NCBI GenBank assembly: GCA_002451085.1
Contig: DKBE01000091.1
Span: 49,236-54,671 of the forward strand
Origin: Proteobacteria bacterium UBA6908
GTDB taxonomy: Bacteria > Pseudomonadota > Gammaproteobacteria > Acidiferrobacterales > UBA6901
DNA: 5,436 bases
Reading direction: 5' to 3'
In this document: piece by piece, positions 1 to 5,436 of the stretch
Layout: the number at the start of each line of letters is the position of its first letter
How positions within the stretch are numbered: the stretch's first letter is position 1
The notes under the pieces: generated by a model
Database searches by the model: none
Told to the model about the DNA's origin: nothing
Seen by the model: only the letters and a program-made list of their open reading frames with translations
Program-made: the position numbers and the translations under genes

Positions 1-177
1 CCAACCGCCGAGAACCTGAAAGCCGGTACCTATCCCTTCTTCCAGGAACAGTCGATCGTCACGCACGGTCCGATGTCCCCGGCGCTGTCGGGCGTGATAC
101 GTGAAATCCAGAGTGGGGCCGCGTTTCGTGCCGTAGCCAAGAAATACGAACTGCTGCCCCAGACGCCCGCCAAGTGA
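1..177 (+). CDS. PstS-like periplasmic substrate-binding protein, C-terminal fragment
   Basis: The frame is open from base 1 to a TGA at 175-177 and gives 58 residues of a protein whose start lies outside the window. The text reads like the C-terminal lobe of a phosphate-type (PstS-like) periplasmic binding protein: an ENLKAGTYPFF segment matches the family's 'N..dG.YP' strand. It is followed by GPMSPALSGVIREIQSG and a helix ending AVAKKYELLP, which matches the usual 'vi..iqs..G..i..k.gf.P' ending. Such proteins bind a small ligand, often an oxyanion, in the periplasm and hand it to a transporter or a sensor. The stop codon overlaps the start of the downstream diguanylate cyclase by one base, so the two are cotranscribed and probably translationally coupled. 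This favours a sensory role over pure transport, but that is inference. The ligand cannot be read from this fragment. Confidence 0.72.
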   Translation, partial: PTAENLKAGTYPFFQEQSIVTHGPMSPALSGVIREIQSGAAFRAVAKKYELLPQTPAK

Positions 178-1748
178 TGCACATACCGCGCACCTATCGA
201 ACGCGCCTGATCACCTACATTGGCGTATTGACGACCTTTCTGGTCGGCATTCTGGTACTCACCTACGGCTCAAGCCGCGAACTGGTGCTCGACGAAGCAC
301 ACAACCGCCTCGTCGGTCTGGCCCAGCAGCTTCAGGGACAGATCCATGCGGATGGTGCCGATCTGGTCGAACGCGCGCACATGGTGCGCGATAACGCGAA
401 TTTTCAGGAATATCTGTTCATTGCCATTTCACTGAACACCGACACCGCGGCACTGCGCGAGCAGTATGCGCGCCAGTTCGGTTGGCTGCAGATCGATCGC
501 TCCGTGGTACTGTCGCCGACCGGGCGCGCCATCATTGGCCCGCAGCACCGTGACCTGGCGAAGGCCGTGGCCAAACGCGGACGGTCACTGACATCCAGGG
601 ACAGCCAGTTCTATCTCGACGGGTCCGGTGGCCTGGAAATGGTTGTGACCGCGCCGGTGAGCTACCGCACGCAACCACTGGGCGTCGTGGCCGTGACCAA
701 ACGGCTCGGTACCGAGTGGATGGCGAGCGTGCGGCGGGCCACTGGCGGGGAGCTGCTGCTCGTGAAGAATGGCAGCATCGTTGCCAGCACACTGAATCTG
801 GATCCCGCTGAACGGACATTTGCGGCCGGTGCAGAAAGGCAGATGCTCGGGCGCAATGTCTATCTGGTGCAAGGCGTGAATCTGGGTGCCGATGCCGGTG
901 ACAGCAACCTGTACTTCGCACTCTCACAGGCCGAGCTCACCGGTCGGCTGATCAAGCAGCGCGATCTGATGCTGGTGATTGCAATATTCGGCGCCCTGGG
1001 CGTTCTGTTGGTTGGCTCCCTGATGCTGAGTAATTTCAGCACGCCAATTGCCCGCCTCACGGCGATGATCCAGGAAGTGGGTGAAGGACGCTTTCCGCAA
1101 TTTTCACGCATTCCGGAGCGTGATGAGGTCGGCTACCTGTGGAACCACTTTGCCGAAATGGTAAAGAGCCTGCGCGAAAAGCAGGAAGAACTCCAGGTGG
1201 TGCATGAGCAACTGGAAAAACAGGCAACCACTGATGCGCTGACCGGACTCTACAACCGTCGCTATCTGTACGATATCTTTCCGCGGCTCTGGAACGAGGC
1301 CCAGCGGCAGCAGAACCGCCTCTCGGTCATCCTCGTGGACCTCGACCTGTTCAAAACGATCAACGACCGTCACGGCCACCTGATCGGCGACAAGGTGCTG
1401 GTGATGCTGGCCCGCGTGCTAAGTCAAACCTGTCGTGTCAGCGATTTTGCCTTCCGGATGGGAGGCGAGGAATTTCTGGTGCTCACGCAGGGCGATGTCG
1501 ACGGGGCCGCCGTGCTGGCTGAAAAAATCCGCACGGTCCTTGAATTCAGTGTCCTGACCGGCGACGACTACACCATCCGCGTAACCGCAAGCTTTGGGGT
1601 GGCCCGGGCCGAAGAGCAGGACGGGACCAAAGCCCTGAATCAACTGCTGGCGCGCGCGGACAAGGCACTCTACTCCGCGAAGCAGGGTGGACGTAATCAG
1701 GTGGTTGTCTGGCCGATGCCCCGCCTGGTGGTGTCGAACCGGAGTTAG
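177..1748 (+). CDS. Membrane-bound diguanylate cyclase (periplasmic sensor-HAMP-GGDEF)
   Basis: Makes c-di-GMP from two GTP at the inner membrane. The 523 residues run as follows: a short cytoplasmic N-terminus, TM1 (about 11-31), a periplasmic region of about 230 residues (32-263) that looks Cache-like, TM2 (about 264-286), HAMP (about 287-340), a short coiled coil (EKQEELQVVHEQLEKQ), and GGDEF (about 350-513). The GGDEF domain opens with the usual TTDALTGLYNRR. It has DLDLFKTIND with Asn396 and GHLIGD with Asp405 for GTP/metal binding, and an intact GGEEF active site at 429-433. An RVSD motif at 420-423, five residues before GGEEF, is a canonical inhibitory I-site, so product feedback is expected. 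No EAL or HD-GYP domain follows. I chose the ATG at 177 because it overlaps the upstream stop (TGATG); a GTG at 174 is possible. There is no clear Shine-Dalgarno sequence, which agrees with translational coupling to the binding-protein gene. Confidence 0.93.
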   Translation: MHIPRTYRTRLITYIGVLTTFLVGILVLTYGSSRELVLDEAHNRLVGLAQQLQGQIHADGADLVERAHMVRDNANFQEYLFIAISLNTDTAALREQYARQFGWLQIDRSVVLSPTGRAIIGPQHRDLAKAVAKRGRSLTSRDSQFYLDGSGGLEMVVTAPVSYRTQPLGVVAVTKRLGTEWMASVRRATGGELLLVKNGSIVASTLNLDPAERTFAAGAERQMLGRNVYLVQGVNLGADAGDSNLYFALSQAELTGRLIKQRDLMLVIAIFGALGVLLVGSLMLSNFSTPIARLTAMIQEVGEGRFPQFSRIPERDEVGYLWNHFAEMVKSLREKQEELQVVHEQLEKQATTDALTGLYNRRYLYDIFPRLWNEAQRQQNRLSVILVDLDLFKTINDRHGHLIGDKVLVMLARVLSQTCRVSDFAFRMGGEEFLVLTQGDVDGAAVLAEKIRTVLEFSVLTGDDYTIRVTASFGVARAEEQDGTKALNQLLARADKALYSAKQGGRNQVVVWPMPRLVVSNRS

Positions 1749-1763
1749 CCCGGGACGCCTCGA

Positions 1764-2318
1764 TTATTCCCGTACCGGACGCTTGGCCAGTTTGCGCTGC
1801 AGGGTACGGCGGTGCATGTTAAGCCGGCGCGCTGTCGCGGAAATATTGCCGTCACACTCGGCCAGCACCCTTTGAATATGCTCCCACTCCAGGCGCGCCA
1901 CGGATAACGGTTTGCTGTCGACCGGGACGGCGGCATCTCCACCGACGCGACCAAAGGCGGCCATGATCTCGTCGGCGTCGGCGGGCTTGGCGAGGTAGTG
2001 CACGGCACCGAGCTTGATGGCCTCGACCGCGGTGGCGACCGAGGCGTAGCCCGTCAACATCACAATCCGCGTGTTCTCATCCAGCTGCTTGAGTTTCCGG
2101 ACCAGCTCCAAACCGGAGGGCCCGGGCATTTTGAGATCGATCACGGCATATTCCGGGCTGTCGTCGGCAACCGTGGCCAGGCCCGAGGCCACATCGTGCG
2201 CCACACGCACGGCGAACCCGCGTTTCACGAAGGCATCGGCCAGCACCTGGCGAAACGTCGGGTCGTCGTCCACCAGCAACAGCGAGGGGCGGTCAATATC
2301 GTCAGTCATTTCACTCAT
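1764..2318 (-). CDS. regA: RegA/PrrA/RoxR-family redox response regulator
   Basis: Two-component response regulator, 184 residues, the usual length for the RegA (PrrA, ActR, RoxR) family. The receiver domain (about 11-125) has the acidic cluster LLVDDDP (Asp17-19), phosphoacceptor Asp61 in AVIDLKMPG, Thr89 in MLTGY and Lys111 in LAKPAD. A short linker with two prolines (132, 137) leads to a Fis-type helix-turn-helix (about 143-180). Its recognition end, ARRLNMHRRTLQRKL, is close to diagnostic for RegA-type regulators. There is no AAA+ domain, so it is not a sigma-54 activator. Known members switch respiration, photosynthesis, nitrogen or carbon fixation genes with redox state. The gene overlaps the 3' end of the partner kinase gene by 8 bases. 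AAGGTGA directly abuts this ATG but lies 9 bases before a second ATG at 2309, so the real start may be 2309 (181 residues). Related names are prrA and roxR. Confidence 0.93.
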   Translation of the reverse strand: MSEMTDDIDRPSLLLVDDDPTFRQVLADAFVKRGFAVRVAHDVASGLATVADDSPEYAVIDLKMPGPSGLELVRKLKQLDENTRIVMLTGYASVATAVEAIKLGAVHYLAKPADADEIMAAFGRVGGDAAVPVDSKPLSVARLEWEHIQRVLAECDGNISATARRLNMHRRTLQRKLAKRPVRE

Positions 2319-3579
2319 TCACCTTGAGCGCTGCCAGTGGCAGGGTGATACGACACAGCAGGCCGCCACCGTCGCGATTACGCAGCTGCACCTCGCCGTC
2401 GAATCTGCCGATGGTGGTAATGGCAAGAAATAGCCCAAGCCCGAGACCATCAGTCTTGGTGGTCAGAAATGGCGTGCCGGCCGTGCTGGCCAGTTCCGGT
2501 GCCAGGCCCGGGCCGCGATCGGAAATCTCGAGCACGAGCTCGTCCGCCGTCCAGCGGCCACTGATTTCGATATCGGCCGGCGAAACATCGGCGGCGTTGT
2601 TCAGGATATTGGTGATCGCCTGTGCCAGGGTCTGCTCCGCGACAATCGTCGGCGCTGGCCGGAGCCCCTCGAGTCGAACCTGCGCCTGCGCTCCCGGATG
2701 CATCGCCTGCCACCGCTGCACCTGCTCTTGCAGGAATTCATCGAGGGCGAGGCGCCGTCCGGCTTCGGCGCGCATCTGCCCCGCCGCCGAGGACAGTGAA
2801 GCCAGGATCTCCTTGCAACGCACGATCTGGGTACGCAGGATGCCGAGCTTGTCTTCCGGGACACCCTGCGACGGCTCGATATCCTTGATGAGTACGGCCA
2901 GGGTGGATAGCGGCGTACCCAGTTCATGCGCAGCGCCGGTGGCAAACGTGCCCAGCGCCACGACCCGTTCCTGGCGCAATGCCGTCTCGCGCAGCGCTGC
3001 CAGGGCACGTTCACGCTCGCGCAGGGTATTGTTCATGCGGGTCGCAAACGCAGCAATCAGCACGGCGCTGAGCACGAAACCGATCCACATGCCAAGCACG
3101 TGGAATCCGAGCGCAATGTCATGGGTATGTTCGACCGCGGCCAGTGGCCGGTACCAGCCGAGCAGCAACGAGTAACAGGTGAGGGTGACGCCGGCCATGC
3201 CCCAGACATAGCGAGCCGGCAACGCCGAGGCCGTGATCGCGAGCGGCAGCAGGTAGAGCATCACGAGCGGATTGGTTGGCCCCCCACTCAGATAGAAGAG
3301 GATCGTGAGTGCCGTGACGTCCAGCAACAGCTGAAAAAACAACTCGGGTTCGCGTACCGGCCAAGGCCACCGTAACCGCCAGAGCGTGACAGCGCTGATC
3401 GCAGCCATGACCATGAGCACCTGCAACATGCGGCCGACCGGCAAGGGAACATCGAGCCGGATCACGACAAAACCCAGCGTCAGCAACAGGCCCGCGAGCG
3501 TAATGGCGCGCAGCTGCAACAGCCGCCGGAGATTGATGGTGGACGATGAAACAACGGGAATTACCGGATTCGCGCTCAT
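2311..3579 (-). CDS. regB: RegB/PrrB/RoxS-family redox-sensing histidine kinase
   Basis: Inner-membrane sensor kinase of 422 residues that would phosphorylate the adjacent RegA-type regulator. The first 180 residues hold about six membrane segments. SGGPTNPLVMLYLLP (98-112) corresponds to the quinone-site motif GGxxNPF of RegB, but with Leu in place of Phe. The H-box (ALGTFATGAAHELGTPLSTL) carries His218 and has the family's HELGTPL form. Cys255, in QIVRCKEIL of the dimerisation region, matches the redox-active cysteine of RegB. The ATPase domain is complete: N-box ITNILNNAAD (322-331), G1 DRGPGL (354-359), TPF at 369-371 and G2 DGLGLGLF (377-384). I chose the ATG at 3579. The frame runs on to a TTG at 3627, but the extra 16 residues are proline-rich and unlike the family, and would cover a likely operator. 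No Shine-Dalgarno sequence precedes the ATG. The stop overlaps the regA start, giving a kinase-first operon as in roxSR. Confidence 0.93.
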   Translation of the reverse strand: MSANPVIPVVSSSTINLRRLLQLRAITLAGLLLTLGFVVIRLDVPLPVGRMLQVLMVMAAISAVTLWRLRWPWPVREPELFFQLLLDVTALTILFYLSGGPTNPLVMLYLLPLAITASALPARYVWGMAGVTLTCYSLLLGWYRPLAAVEHTHDIALGFHVLGMWIGFVLSAVLIAAFATRMNNTLRERERALAALRETALRQERVVALGTFATGAAHELGTPLSTLAVLIKDIEPSQGVPEDKLGILRTQIVRCKEILASLSSAAGQMRAEAGRRLALDEFLQEQVQRWQAMHPGAQAQVRLEGLRPAPTIVAEQTLAQAITNILNNAADVSPADIEISGRWTADELVLEISDRGPGLAPELASTAGTPFLTTKTDGLGLGLFLAITTIGRFDGEVQLRNRDGGGLLCRITLPLAALKVNE

Positions 3580-3587
3580 GGGTGCGC

Positions 3588-3593
3588 ATTGTA
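3588..3593 (-). promoter_or_regulatory. Possible -10 box for the regB-regA operon
   Basis: Reading the minus strand, TACAAT lies 8 bases before the ATG at 3579. If it is a sigma-70 -10 element, transcription would begin at or within a base or two of the start codon, so the mRNA would be leaderless or nearly so. That would agree with the absence of a Shine-Dalgarno sequence. No -35 element is visible at the expected distance (the sequence there is GC-rich), so an activator would be needed. The inverted repeat at 3620-3636 sits at about -40 to -56 from such a start. One hexamer match is weak evidence. Confidence 0.3.
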
Positions 3594-3619
3594 GCGCTGA
3601 AGCCTCCGGCCCGGGCGGG

Positions 3620-3636
3620 TGCGGCAATCGGCCGCA
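3620..3636. promoter_or_regulatory. Predicted RegA/PrrA operator (inverted repeat TGCGGC-N5-GCCGCA)
   Basis: The two 6-base arms are perfect reverse complements around a 5-base spacer (AATCG). The core, GCGGC at 3621-3625 and GCCGC at 3631-3635, fits the published PrrA/RegA binding form GCGNC-Nx-GNCGC with variable spacing. It lies in the divergent region between the regB-type kinase gene and the outer-membrane barrel gene, so it could serve either or both. That RegA binds here is inferred from sequence and position. In GC-rich DNA a short GC palindrome can occur by chance, but the intergenic position beside the cognate regulator's operon strengthens the case. Confidence 0.5.
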
Positions 3637-3666
3637 TTGTGATCCGTCCTTGGCACGCGCTAACGT
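3637..3666 (+). promoter_or_regulatory. Possible sigma-70 promoter for the barrel-protein gene
   Basis: TTGTGA at 3637-3642 and TAACGT at 3661-3666 are separated by 18 bases and resemble degraded -35 and -10 boxes. Transcription would begin near 3673, leaving a leader of about 27 bases before the GTG at 3700. The inverted repeat at 3620-3636 directly abuts the -35, a position suited to an activator. Both hexamers are imperfect, so this is only a candidate. Confidence 0.25.
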
Positions 3667-3688
3667 CCTGGCGCTGCATCACCTTTCT

Positions 3689-3696
3689 GGGAGAGG
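3689..3696 (+). promoter_or_regulatory. Ribosome binding site deciding a GTG start
   Basis: GGGAGAGG lies just before the GTG at 3700, with its GGAG core 6 bases from the start codon. It is the clearest Shine-Dalgarno sequence in the window. It fixes the barrel-protein start at this GTG, which also gives a complete signal peptide. Confidence 0.7.
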
Positions 3697-3699
3697 CCC

Positions 3700-4653
3700 G
3701 TGAAGAATAACAAGCCGGCGGCGGTGTTCGCACTCGCCGCCATGATGACATTTTCGGTCAACCCTGCCGCACATGCCAGCTGCGGTGGCGCATTCTGCAG
3801 TGTCAACACCCAATGGGAGACCCAGGGAGCCTGGACTGGCGAAGGCCTGCGGCTTGGCCTGCGCTATGAATATGCCGATCAGGATCAGTTGCGCCGTGGC
3901 AGCGACAAAGCCGAACCGGAAGGCCTGCCGGGCACGATCGACGAAACCCGCACCCTGAATCGAAACCTGCTGGCCACGCTCGACTACAGCCTGGGTCCGG
4001 ACTGGGCATTCTCCGCGCAGATGCCATGGATTGATCGTGTCCACTCACACGTGGATAACAATGGACCGACCGTAGAGTCCTGGAACATCGGGTCCCTTGG
4101 CGATCTGCGCCTCTCTGCACGCCGCCAGTTTGGCCTGAATGAAGCGAGCGCCGCAGGAATCCAGTTGGGCCTGAAACTGCCGACCGGCTCCATAAAGGAA
4201 ACCAATCGTGATGGCACAATGGCCGAACGCAGCCTCCAGCCAGGCACCGGCACCACCGATGCGCTCCTCGGTGCGTATTACTACCGTAAGCTGGAAGGCG
4301 ACGCGACCACCCTGTTCACTCAGCTCATGGTTCAGGCGCCATTCAGCGAGCGAGACGGCTACGCACCTGGACAGCAGGTCATGCTGGACGTCGGTCTGCG
4401 CTACGCCTTTACGCTCAAGACCAGTGCACTGATGCAACTAAACGTCCACTGGAAGAATCGCGACAAGGGTGCCGAAGCCGAGCCGGACGAGTCCGGGGGC
4501 ACATTCGTGAACATCAGCCCCGGCATTAGCCATCTGTTCACACCTCGCCTGCAGCTCTATGGCTTCGTGCAGCTACCGCTCTATCGTTACGTAAACGGCA
4601 CGCAACTCACGGCCGACTGGTCCGCGGTACTGGGCATGAGTTGGAAAATGTAG
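3700..4653 (+). CDS. Exported outer-membrane beta-barrel protein of unknown substrate
   Basis: 317 residues. The N-terminus is a clear Sec signal peptide: MKNNK, a hydrophobic stretch, then NPAAHA with likely cleavage after Ala26. The mature protein begins SCGGAFC, with a Cys28/Cys33 pair, and the rest is rich in alternating aromatic/hydrophobic strands with turns typical of a beta-barrel. Examples are LRLGLRYEYAD, SLGDLRLSARRQFG, QLGLKLPTGS, QPGTGTTDALLGAYYY and QLYGFVQLPLYRYVNG. The GLKLPTG and QPGTG...D..LG signatures resemble the 'transporter' barrels grouped with the phenol-degradation MetA-pathway family; that assignment is from memory of the pattern. The C-terminus is SWKM rather than ending in Phe or Trp, a little unusual for a BAM substrate. 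The gene starts with GTG after a good ribosome binding site and ends with tandem in-frame stops TAG-TAA. It is divergent from the regB operon and may share its operator. The substrate is unknown. Confidence 0.8.
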   Translation: MKNNKPAAVFALAAMMTFSVNPAAHASCGGAFCSVNTQWETQGAWTGEGLRLGLRYEYADQDQLRRGSDKAEPEGLPGTIDETRTLNRNLLATLDYSLGPDWAFSAQMPWIDRVHSHVDNNGPTVESWNIGSLGDLRLSARRQFGLNEASAAGIQLGLKLPTGSIKETNRDGTMAERSLQPGTGTTDALLGAYYYRKLEGDATTLFTQLMVQAPFSERDGYAPGQQVMLDVGLRYAFTLKTSALMQLNVHWKNRDKGAEAEPDESGGTFVNISPGISHLFTPRLQLYGFVQLPLYRYVNGTQLTADWSAVLGMSWKM

Positions 4654-4670
4654 TAATACAAAGCGCACCG

Positions 4671-4698
4671 AAAACCGTGCAGCGACTGGACGCGCTGC
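4671..4698 (-). terminator. Weak candidate terminator downstream of gatB
   Basis: Between the convergent barrel-protein and gatB genes, GCAGCG (4679-4684) and CGCTGC (4693-4698) form a 6-base stem with an 8-base loop. Read on the minus strand, the stem is followed after ACGG by TTTT (bases 4671-4674). The stem is short and the U-run is brief and displaced, so this is a weak candidate. No better terminator is visible in the 65-base gap for either strand. Confidence 0.25.
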
Positions 4699-4718
4699 TT
4701 GGCGACCCGCCATAACGG

Positions 4719-5436
4719 TTATCCAGCCAGTTTCTTTTTCAGAAGCTCGTTGACCTGGCCGGGGTTGGCCTTGCCGCCGGTCGCTTTCATCACCTGACCG
4801 ACAAAGAAACCGAACAGGGTTTCCTTGCCGGCACGGTATTGTTCAAGTTGCTTGGGATTTTTCGCGATCACGTCATCAATCACCGACTCGATGGCGCCGC
4901 TGTCGGTGATCTGCTTGAGCCCCTTCTTCCCGATTACGGCGTCGGCATCGCCCTCGCCGGCCCACATGGCCTCGAGCACTTCCTTGGCGATCTTGCCGGA
5001 GATGGTGTTGTCGGCGATACGCTTGAGTAACCCGCCCATCATGGTGGCCGTGACCGGCGATTCGGAGATGTCCTTGTTGTCACGGTTGAGGAAACCCGAC
5101 AGATCGACCGCCACCCAGTTGGCCACGGTTTTCGGGTCAATACCGGAATCGCGCACCACGGTTTCGTAGAAATCGGCCATGGCACGGGTCGCCGTCAGCA
5201 CCCCGGCGTCGTAGGCCGAGAGCTTGTGTTGTGACATGAAGCGGTCGCGCTTGGCATCCGGCAGCTCCGGCAGGGACTGGCGCACGTCCTCGATGAAACT
5301 GTCCTCCAGCACCAGCGGCAGCAGATCCGGATCCGGGAAGTAACGGTAGTCGTGCGCCTCTTCCTTGCCGCGCATCGAACGGGTCTCGTTTTTGGCCGAA
5401 TCATACAGGCGCGTCTCCTGCACCACCTTGCCGCCG
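4719..5436 (-). CDS. gatB: Asp/Glu-tRNA amidotransferase subunit B (GatB), C-terminal half
   Basis: 238 residues up to the window edge, about half of the roughly 475-residue family length; the N-terminal half lies beyond 5436. GatB binds misacylated Glu-tRNA(Gln) and/or Asp-tRNA(Asn), activates the acyl group with ATP, and receives ammonia from GatA in the GatCAB complex. The visible part starts at [12 protein letters not shown], a family hallmark of the cradle domain. [17 protein letters not shown] follows, then the helical and YqeY-like tail that contacts the tRNA. The tail includes the typical [35 protein letters not shown] and [16 protein letters not shown] strings. The internal GTG at 5426 is not the start; the frame stays open to the edge. 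GatCAB implies that the organism forms Gln-tRNA and/or Asn-tRNA indirectly. The gene is usually last in gatCAB, which fits its position here with no downstream partner on the same strand. Confidence 0.97.
   Translation of the reverse strand, partial: GGKVVQETRLYDSAKNETRSMRGKEEAHDYRYFPDPDLLPLVLEDSFIEDVRQSLPELPDAKRDRFMSQHKLSAYDAGVLTATRAMADFYETVVRDSGIDPKTVANWVAVDLSGFLNRDNKDISESPVTATMMGGLLKRIADNTISGKIAKEVLEAMWAGEGDADAVIGKKGLKQITDSGAIESVIDDVIAKNPKQLEQYRAGKETLFGFFVGQVMKATGGKANPGQVNELLKKKLAG

Noticed and set aside
174..176. GTG as the start of the diguanylate cyclase
   Set aside because: It is adjacent to an ATG at 177 that forms the classic TGATG stop-start overlap. The GTG would add only one residue and has no Shine-Dalgarno support.
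2324..3175. Long open frame of 283 codons on the plus strand opposite the histidine kinase gene
   Set aside because: It lies fully inside a well-supported kinase gene. Its translation is Ser/Arg/Pro/Ala-rich with no recognisable domain, typical of an antisense shadow in GC-rich DNA.
3580..3627. TTG start extending the kinase by 16 residues
   Set aside because: TTG is rare as a start, the added residues are proline-rich and unlike RegB N-termini, and the extension would cover the predicted operator. The ATG at 3579 is preferred.
3651..3666. Sigma-54 promoter suggested by TGGCACG
   Set aside because: The -24-like element is good, but the required GC of the -12 element is absent at the correct spacing (bases 3664-3665 are CG).
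3119..3751. Minus-strand open frame of 210 codons spanning the divergent region
   Set aside because: It overlaps the regB-type gene in another frame and crosses into the barrel gene. The composition is low-complexity and no domain is seen.
3769..3783. Lipoprotein signal (lipobox) at the barrel-protein Cys28
   Set aside because: Residues before the Cys are H-A-S, with no Leu/Val-type residue at -3. An ordinary AHA signal-peptidase I site fits better.
4712..4722. ATAAC-G-GTTAT palindrome at the gatB stop codon
   Set aside because: A 5-base AT-rich arm with a one-base centre cannot form a stable hairpin, and it overlaps the gatB stop; it is probably chance.

Overview
The window is a GC-rich stretch of bacterial chromosome, most likely from a proteobacterium. 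The kinase-first regB-regA-type pair with overlapping genes, the outer-membrane barrel protein and the GatB sequence point towards Gammaproteobacteria, or less likely Betaproteobacteria. That placement is inference from gene content and protein character; no rRNA or tRNA is present to fix it. Coding density is high. The longest stretch without a gene is about 120 bases, and I see no mobile element, CRISPR array or RNA gene.

Layout: (1) 1-177 (+) is the C-terminal end of a PstS-like periplasmic substrate-binding protein. Its stop codon shares one base with the start codon of (2) 177-1748 (+), a membrane diguanylate cyclase with a periplasmic sensor region, HAMP and GGDEF domains, and intact catalytic and inhibitory sites. 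(3) 1764-2318 (-) is a RegA/PrrA/RoxR-family response regulator and (4) 2311-3579 (-) is its RegB/PrrB/RoxS-family redox-sensing histidine kinase. The two genes overlap and form one operon, convergent with (2). (5) 3700-4653 (+) is an exported beta-barrel outer-membrane protein of unknown substrate, divergent from the kinase gene. (6) 4719-5436 (-) is the C-terminal half of GatB, the tRNA-dependent amidotransferase subunit, cut by the window edge.

The 120-base divergent region between the kinase and the barrel protein holds a perfect inverted repeat, TGCGGC-N5-GCCGCA. It fits the published PrrA/RegA operator form GCGNC-Nx-GNCGC. The arrangement suggests that RegA controls its own operon, the barrel-protein gene, or both, in response to the quinone pool or redox state. 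The kinase keeps the conserved redox cysteine, but its quinone-site motif ends in Leu where the family usually has Phe. The binding-protein/diguanylate cyclase pair looks like a separate module coupling a periplasmic ligand to c-di-GMP, analogous in layout to NspS-MbaA of Vibrio.

Nothing here is clearly a new system. The most useful leads are the operator, the linked divergent barrel gene, the binding-protein/cyclase pair and the variant quinone motif.
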